Positions 1 to 10,346 of a DNA stretch of 64,000 nt are shown here, one piece after another. A program made the translations under genes and the position numbers. Under the pieces are notes generated by a model. That model was not told the origin of the DNA, searched no databases, and saw only the letters and a list, made by a program, of their open reading frames with translations. Source of the stretch: Maylandia zebra (lineage: Eukaryota; Chordata; Actinopteri; Cichliformes; Cichlidae); the NCBI RefSeq assembly GCF_041146795.1, contig NC_135168.1, positions 42,097,870 through 42,161,869 on the forward strand, in the 5' to 3' direction. Within the stretch, counting starts at the first letter, position 1; each line of letters opens with the position of its first letter.

Positions 1-3000
1 TCATATCACTGGCCTCTTCTTTTCTGAATTGGGTTATGCTGCTGCTGTTGTACAGTAACTCATGATGGCGTGTGTTGAGGGATGTTGTGTTGCTATAGCT
101 ACCTAAAACTGCTGGTCAAATATTTGCTGTGTTTTAAAATTGTTTGAGCAGTGGTATTCCTCACTTGCCCCCACTCCCAGATATCTTTATCACAACACAG
201 TTGGCTTTACATTAAAGGAAGTACAGATGTAAGCAGAACTAGGTCAGACATGTGTTTATAAGCAGGCCGTGTGACATTTTTAATTTTTCTCCAGTAATAC
301 TTGCGTCTTTTCCGACTACCTCGACCTGCCTTTACTCCTGTGTTTCTTTATCTTCCCACCTTATCCCCCTGTCTTCATTTCCCTCCTTGAGTTTCCTTTC
401 TAATGTTTAACTTGCCGACAGTAATCTAGGCTGTGTGTGTGTATGCGTTCATGTCAATGTTTGCTTACGCCACTGGCATCATTATCACATCACCTGACGT
501 ACTGAAGACCTTGGCACTTTTATAAACCGTATGAAGTGTAGAATCGTAATTTGCTGAAGTTATTGTACTGTTACATGTGGCAGCTTATTGGCCAAGCTCC
601 ACTTTACGCTTGTTTTATTTGACTATTTTTAGAGAAATACTGAGAGGAGAAGTTGGTCACCTCACTTGTGAGCTAGACTAACATGACTGTTACTTTCTGT
701 TGTTCTGCCTTTCTGTTGTTCTGCCTTTCTGTTCCCTCATAGTATTTTCAAATGCACTTTCATTTAAGCTCATCTGGTTTTCAGTTCTGTGTCTTCAGTG
801 ACGAGCTGGGGTTCTGGTGCTGCTCTGCTTCCTAGCTTGACCGGCACAAATCGTAAATGGAGTGCAGTTACGTAGCACTTTATTAGTCTTATCAGTCACT
901 GAAAGCACTTTACACCCAGTGGTAAAAATGTAACAGCGTAAACATGCCGTCTTCATTGCCATATGGAGTTTTTAAATCCCTTGTCAGATGCTTTGCATCA
1001 ACACAACTGCTGATGGACTAAATAGGCTTCTGTCACCACGCTGCTGTAAATCTGACCCCAGGTCCCTGTGCTACTGCTTTTAAAGGTAGCAGCTCATTTT
1101 TAAACCATCCCACAGAAAATGCTGTTGCTCAGACAGCAGTAACTAACATTTCTTGTTATTATGGATTTTATCTGATTATTTTCTGCATTATTTATCGACA
1201 AATTGTCCAAAAACTGAACTTCATATTAGCCTGAAGAAACAACAAATCCTTACAAATGACTTTCCAAAGTGGTTTTCTTCTTTTTGCTTGGCTGTTAACT
1301 TTTTATTGATCATCAAAACCTCTGCTGTTTTTATATTTGTTTCTTTTTTCTGGTTGGTCGATCTTGTCCTGTAGCTCTACTGGTGCCCACATAGTTTCAA
1401 CTCTACTATCACTATTCTGTGCTGCGTGTTTGATGTTTTCTAATCGTGATGTCCACTTGACCTAATTTTACCCACTGTGCAGCCATCAAAATCTTAAATG
1501 CAATCTTCTGCATGAGATTATAGCTGTCATGCTTTTTGTTTTTGTTATTCTATTTTTTATTTCTAAGCGAGCAAATCTAATTCACCAACAGTCGGGCTGG
1601 ATTTTGGCTTGCAGCACCATTTAAAGCTCGTGTTAGATATTGTTACATAAACCTTGTTCACCTGTCTAAACATGCCTCCCAAATATTTGACATCTCGCAA
1701 ACCAATCATGAAGAGTTGACCATCTCCCAAACTTTAAGCTGAAATGGTTCGTAGTAGTTTGATCCAAGAATTTCTTTGTGTCTTCTGAAGTGAAGTAAAG
1801 TGTTAAGATGAGCAAGTGAGTTTATTGAGTAATGCTGTTAAAGTTTTCTTGATGACTTGGATAAGGTCACTGCCTCTGACTGTTCCTGTCATTATCACGA
1901 TGTTTTTACAAGCTGTGTGTGTGCGTGTCTTTGTGGTCTTTGGTTGTTTGGTTTGGTGCACACATCACTCCCTTTCCTCTTGTTTTTGCTGAATGAGAGA
2001 CACTGGAAGGAAGTGAGTGCTTGGTCTTATCTCACAAGAGCAGAAATGCAGTGTGAGAGTGTGCGTGAGCCTGAGTGGTGCGTTTGATGAATAACTCTCT
2101 GAGAGATTCAAAAGCAAGCACTATGTCCTGGAAACTCTCGGTTCAACTACTGCTGTAGGTACGCCAGCCTGAAGCAAATGGTCTCGGCTACATTTGCAAT
2201 TCAAATTTTCGATGAAGGCTGGAAGGTTAAAGGCCAAGTCTAAAAGTCAGCATTCGTGCAGTTGCAGTAAATGTTACTGCCTAGAAGGGTTAATGATTAC
2301 TTTCAATACTGATGAATCTGCTGATTATTCTCTCAGTTAATCATTTTTGTCTGTAAAATGTCAGGAAATGTTGAAACTGTCCAGAAACTGAGGACCGCAA
2401 AAGAAAATGCTTACTGTTTGAATATGACAGTGAAAAGAAGCACAACAGGTGCACAGGACAGGTGCAGTGTGAATGAACCGTAATATTTATTGAGCTTACT
2501 ATTGTAAATACTGTGTGTGAGTCAGCTAATATGAGATCAGAGGCATTAAACCGATGACGTCTTAACATTTTCCAAGCCTCGACTTTGACCTGGGTGCACA
2601 CCTGAAGAGCCAAAGGTTTCACAAATTTATTAAAATACAAATTCCGAAATGATAATATATAAGACTGTTATTTGTGAAATGGGCCTCTCCATAACATACA
2701 ACGCCCAAACCTCAGATAATATACAGCAAATACATCTTTAATTTCCAACATACATTATTATACTAACCTAAATCAGTGCTTTGAAGCTTATTCCAAATTT
2801 GTGGACCTCTGCAGGTCACACAGTCACCTGTTACAAAGCACAAACTCTGGACAAATGCCTGGAACAGCTCATCGGGTGTCTGATCAGAATATATTTAACT
2901 TAAAAGCAGAAGTAATTAGAAGGGAGGAAGCAAATAGGGCTGCTTTTTCTTTTCTCGCTTTATCAAACGCAGTCACAGCGTGGCCGTGATGTCCGTTCAC

Positions 3001-3755
3001 TCTGCCTCAGTTTTGTTAAAGTCAGCTTAGAGTGAAAATTGGGTTGACGTCTTGGAGCCTGCCTCTGGTCCTAGATGTTAAATATTCACTGCCAGTGCTT
3101 GGTGCGTGCGTAGCAAACCATCAGTGCTGACTTGTGTTTACTGCCCGTCACTTGTGACACGTATAGTCAGCAGCGTGAAGCATTCTGATGAAATGCTGGA
3201 TGTAAACTGATTAGGGTCAGGCTGAGCTGCTAACCAGGAAGCAATTTCATTAGTATAGCTTTGCATGAAGACTCACGGTCTAAACTGTGTTCGGTGGCTT
3301 TTCCAACCCAAACAGAAAAACTTCAGAAAAAAGAAATTAAACAGAAAATCTCTCTAAAATAAATGTGTAAAGTTGTAACTTAAATTAAGCTAATTGTTTT
3401 GTTTTGACTCTACTTTGTTTAAAGAAAGCACAGCTGCTTATTTTATTTTTATAAATTCAATATATCGTCTAGCAGTGTGATTTGAATACACTTCCTTTAA
3501 TGCTGTTTGAGGTTTCGTATTTACCCTACAGATAGAGATATCCTTCTTCTCACCAGACTCCAGCCAGTTTGTTTAGCTTGACGTTGAGATGGGAAATACT
3601 TCCCCTAGCAGCACCTCTAAAGCTCACAACTAACCACATTATAATCCATGCGAGGACCAAAGTGTTGAAGTTTCAGGGTGTGGTTTTTATAGGTGAATAC
3701 CAGACTTAACTTCTGGCTGGGAACAGGAACTTCCTGGAGCCTCCACTGCTGACCT

Positions 3756-3793
<38 letters not shown>

Positions 3794-5294
3794 TTTGCAC
3801 CGGTGTTAAAGGTTTAATTTAAATGCTGTTATTGTAAGGTTTTAGAGATACAAAAAATAACAAGTGCAGAGTTTAATGGACTCGGACGTAGCTTTGAATT
3901 ATTTAAACAGAGGTTTGGAGCCCCCAGGGGGATGCTGGATCAGTAGTTAAGACAGTGGATGGAAGATTGGTTTTGAACCATGGCTGGTTTGTTATGTCAT
4001 TATTTATTTATGTATTCTTTTTATCTATCTAATTGCAAATATCATGGCAAACATACTTTATTGCTTAAGTAATATGTAATACATGAGAAAAGTCTTAGAT
4101 GGGTTAGAGCTACAGGATGATCCAACTGTTATAAAATAGCTCAGTTGCATGGATGACCTCCACATGCCTGTTTGCACTCCAGACAACTACTGGGCATCCT
4201 CTGGATGTGATCCTCCCAGATCTGGATTGGGAAATCTGCAAGCTAGTCTGTGGTGCTGTTTGACAGTGTTGGAGGCACCGATATCGAGGTTATTTTTCTG
4301 CAAGACCCAGCAGTTCATTTTTGTCCTCTGTCGTTGACATGAGTCTGAGACCTCTATGTCAAGCACAATTTATGGAGTCTAGAGGAAATCCGGGCTTTCC
4401 ATTGATGTTACATGTGTGGCGGCTGGGTTAACAGAGCACATGGACTTTCTTTTCAAAATGACAGAAACTGCAGCTTCCACATTTTATGGCTTTGAGGGAG
4501 GTTAAATTATACTTTTTTGCTAATATTAAGATTCTGGTGTTTGAGCTTAAATTGTTTGTTCAAGTTGAGAGTCTTAACTTTGATTTGGTGGGATTTCAGA
4601 AATGTACAGTATTTTTACCCCTTGTAAAACAAAACTTTTAGTGTACCTTGTAGTGGACTGCAGGACTTACTACCTCACATTTTCAACCAATGTCACTACT
4701 TCAGGACACATGCTTCACATGCACACACAAGCTAAGAGATTTATTTTGTCTTTTATCCTGTTGATTTATGTAACTAATAATAATGTGCTGAAAATGCACT
4801 AAACTACCTCTCCATACTGAAATTAGGTCAAAATTGTTTTTTTGCATGAAACATGAAAGCAGGACAATGCTGCCCACAATCACCAAACAGGAAGTCCTCT
4901 GATTAAAGTTGTATAAACTCAGTTTCAGCCCTTTTGTCTTCTTGCAGGTTGTTGTAAGGCATTTTGAATAGTTAACATTTTACTGATGTCCTAAACAAAT
5001 GGCTGGTTTTGGATTTAAAAATTAATTTTAGGGGGTTTTGCATGGACCTTTAATGCAGTGCAGTGTTAACAGCGCTGGTTTTCTTTCTGGCGATGCCCCA
5101 AAATATGGATTAAATCATTAATACCATAATTGTGCAGCAACTAGTCGGCTCTTAACCTAAAGACAACAGGTTGACAAGGAAAAATTTTGGATGGGCTTGT
5201 TCTACATGAAGAATGAAAAGCTATTGAGAAACATAGGGCCTGCGAGCCTACCACCTCACGCTCTTAGTCCTGCTCTTTCTGTTTATTCTTATAG
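1..5294 (+). other. stx3: syntaxin-3 upstream intron (no coding exon seen)
   Basis: No exon or RNA gene could be supported here. The first recognisable syntaxin exon opens at 5295 in phase 0 with residues matching the second coding exon of STX3. The short first exon (about 10-11 residues in the family) should therefore lie upstream of the window, and this stretch is most simply intron 1. It is AT-rich with scattered TG runs and a long poly-T. The short open frames in it have no splice support or family resemblance. Confidence 0.6.
3758..3790 (+). repeat. poly-T tract
   Basis: Uninterrupted run of 33 T in the syntaxin-3 upstream intron. It may be the reverse-strand A-tail of an old retroelement insertion, but no element body was recognised beside it. 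Confidence 0.9.
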
Positions 5295-8200
5295 GTGTGT
5301 GATCAAGATGATGATGATGTGGAGATTGCTGTGGACAACGCAGGCTTCATGGATGAGTTCTTTTCTGAGGTAAGTGCTGCTATGGGTGTATGTATGCACT
5401 GAGTGTGATTGTTTTGCTTCACTTGCATTCACGAGGACCTGCGTGTTCTAAGATGGTGTGATTTGCATGTGTTTGCCATTTGCGGTGTGTCCTTGTGTTA
5501 CAGATCGAGGTAATCAGAAACAACATTGAGAAAATCGATGAGAATGTGACAGAAGTGAAAAAGCTTTACTCTGTCATCTTGTCTGCTCCCACATCAGATC
5601 AGAGTAAGAAATCACCACCAGCTCTGACATTTACTTCATTTATTTGCGTTACAAAATAACACAACATTGATCAGGAAAGGCATCAGCACTGAAAATCTGC
5701 ACTATGCTGTATCCTGCACAGAAACACAGGAGGACTTGGAGGCGATCACCAATGACATAAAGAAGTTGGCCAACGGTGCGAGGAACAAACTCAAGAGTGA
5801 GTCCCGCTCCCATTTCTACATACAGCCTGTCATTATGAATAACTTGTATGTCTATTGGATTGGTAAACAAGTGAATAGTGGTGTTATATTTAATCAGTTC
5901 AAGGTTGTTTAAGTGAAGTAACTCTGCCTTCTTCCCAGCCATTGAGAGGAATCTGGAGTCAGAAGAGCAGGAGAGGGTGTCGGCTGACACGCGGATACGT
6001 AAATCACAGGTAAATCATCTCCTTCAGACGATTCAAGTAACCTTCTGAGAAAGCGCTTTTCTTGCAAACTTCCCCCTCATGCTGGGCTTTGTATGTGAGG
6101 TTGATTTTTTTCTGATGGTCTTATTTGTTGTATTTTAGGTAAAAGTAGGTTAAGAGAGAATTAAGAGAAGAGGGTGCTTGTTAATACTTCTGCTTTAAGA
6201 CTTTAATAAATGTTTAGCATTTCTAAAATATTCCATTTCAATCAATCAACAAGAGTTGCTTCAAGGTGCTTCATATAGTAAGGTAAAGACCCTACAACAG
6301 TACAGAGAAAACACAGAAAACTCCAACAATAAAATGAAACCCTATGAGCAAGTGCTTTGGCGATTGTGGGAAGGAAAAACTTCCTTTTAACAGGAAGAAA
6401 CCTCCAGCAGAACGAGGTTTGGGGCGGGGCAGCCATCTGCCGCAACTGATCAGGCGTGAAGGGAGGAAGACGGGACAAATACACGTCTTTGTCTTCAGGT
6501 TTCTGCTTTCATCATTTAAAAGTGTTACTTATAAGCTCTTCCATTGTTATTCTGTTACCTCCCAGCATGCAGTGCTGTCTAGGAAGTTTGTGGAGGTGAT
6601 GACAAAGTATAATGAAGCTCAGGTGGATTTCCGGGAGAGGAGTAAAGGACGTATTCAGAGACAGCTCGAGATCAGTGAGTCACAACGACGCCAACAAAGA
6701 CATTTGACGGTTCCATTGTCGCCTTTGTCATTAATCCCGCTCCTTTTCCTTTTTCCCTTTCCTCTCCAGCTGGAAAAGCAACTACGGATGAAGAACTAGA
6801 GGAGATGTTGGAGGGTGGTAATGCTTCTGTGTTCACTGCAGGGGTAAGAGTGTGCGTTTGTGCACGTATATGCATTTTCCTTAACGTACCTTAACGTTAA
6901 CTCCACCATGATGTGGTTGAACTGTGAAAGCCGAGTTGTCAGTTTCTCAGTAAAACTTAAACTGCTTGTGTCAGCTAATTATTGGCGCTTAGGAGTCGAC
7001 CTGACTCGCACTCAGTCTGCTCATGACACACTGAGATAAGGAGCATTGTGTTGTGTTGCTTTGGCTACACGCAGCAGCTGGAAAAACTTGAAAATGTAGC
7101 CAAGATTCTCTGAGCTCACGTTGATAAAAAATACACAAGTAGGGAGGAATTTCTTGCACAAGGACGCACAGCTTGACTTGATATTTTCAGATACGGTGTC
7201 TCACATTCCTGTAACAAACAGGCTAGACTTTGACCTCACTTAACTGTTAAGGAATCCAACTGCTGGGCAGGACGGGACTGTTGTGTAGTGGTGTCCTTGA
7301 ATAGATTTTAGATTTTTAGGCTGTATCACAACAACTGTTTTCTAGCTTGGTGCCGTTTTAAGTGAATACACATTGATTTGAATCAATGCCAAATATTCAT
7401 TTAGCCACCTGTGTTTAAACTGATGCTGTTCGGTAATGTTAAGCCTCTCCTTTGCGCAGATTATAGACTCGGGGATCTCCAAACAAGCCCTGAATGAGAT
7501 TGAAGCCAGACACAAAGACATCGTCCGTCTGGAGAGTAGTATTAAGGAGCTGCACGATATGTTTGTAGACATCGCCATGCTGGTCGAGAGCCAGGTACGG
7601 TCCTCTGCATCCACCTGCCTGTCATTTGATTCTAGTTATTTGCTTGTTCATTCATTGAATTCATCCTTAAATCCTCTCCATGGCTTTGTGTTCAGCCCTC
7701 ATTGTATCCAACTCTTTGCACATCATTACTCTGTTTACTCTTTTCCAGCTGTATGTCTTTCCTTTACTCTTTGCGCTCTTCTGCCACTGTCACCTCCATC
7801 CCATCGCTCAGCGTTAACGGTACCAATACAAATAATAATAGAATAAATCATCAAGGTCAACAAACGTCTAACTAGCTGGTACAGGGACATTACTGTTAGC
7901 CTCTTAACTAAATATAACCACATATTTCTTGTTGCTTGCAAAATGCTGTCTGAGGAAAAGGCTTTGTAAGGTAAGGGTTGTTGTTATGCACATGTTTCAT
8001 GTTGTGCTGTGAGATTGTTTTGGATATTTTTTTTTTCCTGCCAGTTTTAATTCCAGTTTTACGTTTGAAAGTTTGAATTACAGAAGAGAACTAGAAGGGT
8101 GCTTGCAGAGCTAATTCTCCACCAAGGCTGATGTCCTGGATCTCTCTTTATAGATCTCTATATGAGGCTATAAAAAGTGATTCAAGTTAAAATTAAATGT

Positions 8201-10097
8201 CAGAATTCAAAACAAACCCCTGAGATCCTCAGTGCAGGTGTTGGCAATCTAACTGTTCAGTGAACATGTAATACCCCTCTAACCGGATTTATTCCTCTGT
8301 ATTTAACCCAATCTGCTTCTCATTTCTGCTTAAGTGTCAGTACCTTACAGAATGTTGCATGTTTTTCAGGGTGACATGGTAGAAAACATAGAGCAGAATA
8401 TATCCAAGTCAGTGGACCACATAGTAGCAGCAAAGGAGCAGACCAAAAAAGCTGTAAGGTATCAGACCAAAGCACGCAAGGTAATGTCTTTCTTTTTTCT
8501 TTCTTTCCAGTCATAGCACCAAGCCGCTTTTGTCTTTTTTTTCCCTGCTTATCTTCTGTACACTGTTGCACTCCTCACTATTTGCCACACTTAAACCACA
8601 TAGTGTGCCTACATATCCTCCCTTCACCATGTCTCTCTCACCCTCCCTCACCCAGTACTCGCACACGTTGCCATTCGCAACAACTGTTGCATTGCTGGTG
8701 CTTGTCTTTTTCTCTCTCTTTCTGTTTAATTTCACTGCTACGTTTCTTTACCTCTGATGCCGTTTACATCAGGGTGGAATGATTGACAGGATCGAGAGCA
8801 ACATGGACCAGTCGGTGGGCTTTGTGGAGCGTGCTGTTGCAGACACTAAAAAAGCTGCAAAGTTTCAGCAAGAGGCTCGCCGTGTGAGTGATAATCATCG
8901 AAAACAATGGTCAGGTTTCCCAAAAGCACTGGAATTATTTATTTAATAACTTTGCATTTACAAATCTAGTTAGTTCTGAACAAGCAGGACAAAGATTAAA
9001 AATTACAATTAAACAGAATAACTTTGACACCATGGGACAAAAAAAACTGCGTTCTCCAGCCTGACTGATTGTGAATTAGAATATGTTCGGCATATGGAAA
9101 TGTAGTCTGCTTTCTTCTCTCTCATGTTGAGTAGAACTGCACCGTCATGCAGGTGTAATGCAGGTTGTACAGGGTAGTAAACCCTGTAAAAAGTCCTTCA
9201 GGCTAAACAAAAAAAATATTGTCAAGAAAGAATTATCTTAACTTTTGAAGTCTAAGTCATCATCAGTGAAAAGTGCTAACTCTGTTCACAAAATAATCGA
9301 CTTTTGGCTTTTGAAAATTGTTCTCTTAAAAGCTAAGGTAAGTCTCAGAGGTACTTTGACCTCTGAGACTTGATTTCAAACAGAAGCTTGACCTTCAACA
9401 TTTACATGTTAGTGACTCATTAAATGCAGTTATTGGGTTTTTTTCTGAATTTCGTGCCAGAGGTAATCACAGTCCACAATAAGCTGTTCAAGCAATAATG
9501 AAACCAAAACAAAGTAAAGATGTCTCCCAGTCTCTACTGGTTAACCTTCCTTTTCATGTTTAGACTTTCAGTTTACCCTGTTCAGCCTGGCAGGTGCCCT
9601 TAAAAGATCTGTAACATTAACTCCCCTAATTTAGATTTACACACACTGATAGCATTAACTAGTGTGGAGATGATACAGCTCTGTTAACTACCATTGGATT
9701 GCATACCATCAGTGTGTGGGATGGTTAAAAACAAACAACCTGTCACAAGCTCTTGTGCGGTGTCATTTCCTGTCCTCAGAAGGATCCAGATCCTAGAGAG
9801 GCCTGCACACAGTCCTCAACCCGACAATCGTCAAGCAGGAGTCCTGAAGGCAACTCCTGCTCATGGTTGTTTTTTATTTTCAGGTTGGGAATAGTTGGAA
9901 TTCCTCTTCCACTAGAGGATGCTTTTGGGAAACCTGTTTGAAGACCATTCCCACCTCCCCCTGTGGTGACTTGTGCTCTCCGATCCCCTCTACCTGCTCC
10001 ATTACCAGCCTGTGGAACCCTGTGCTTTAAACACCACTGTGACCTGCCCAGCAACACGTAGCAGAATAAAAAGCATCCTCCCTCCCTCCCTCCCACC

Positions 10098-10174
<77 letters not shown>

Positions 10175-10313
10175 CTTCTTTTCTTTCTGTCCTTTCTCTT
10201 CAGCTTCATCCTCACTGTGTTGATGTGCAGTTTACACATGAAGGCTGTAACCACAACCGCTGCTGTGTTGTAGGGTTGGAGATGTTGTGTCCTTGCTTCT
10301 GGCTGTTACAGAT

Positions 10314-10346
<33 letters not shown>

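Noticed and set aside
1153..1374. Small hydrophobic frame in the left end
   Set aside because: AT-rich chance frame within the syntaxin upstream intron, without splice or family support.
6344..6799. 151-residue plus-strand frame across two syntaxin exons
   Set aside because: It joins an intronic repeat to exon 6566-6674 by read-through. The exon part is real but the rest is intron.
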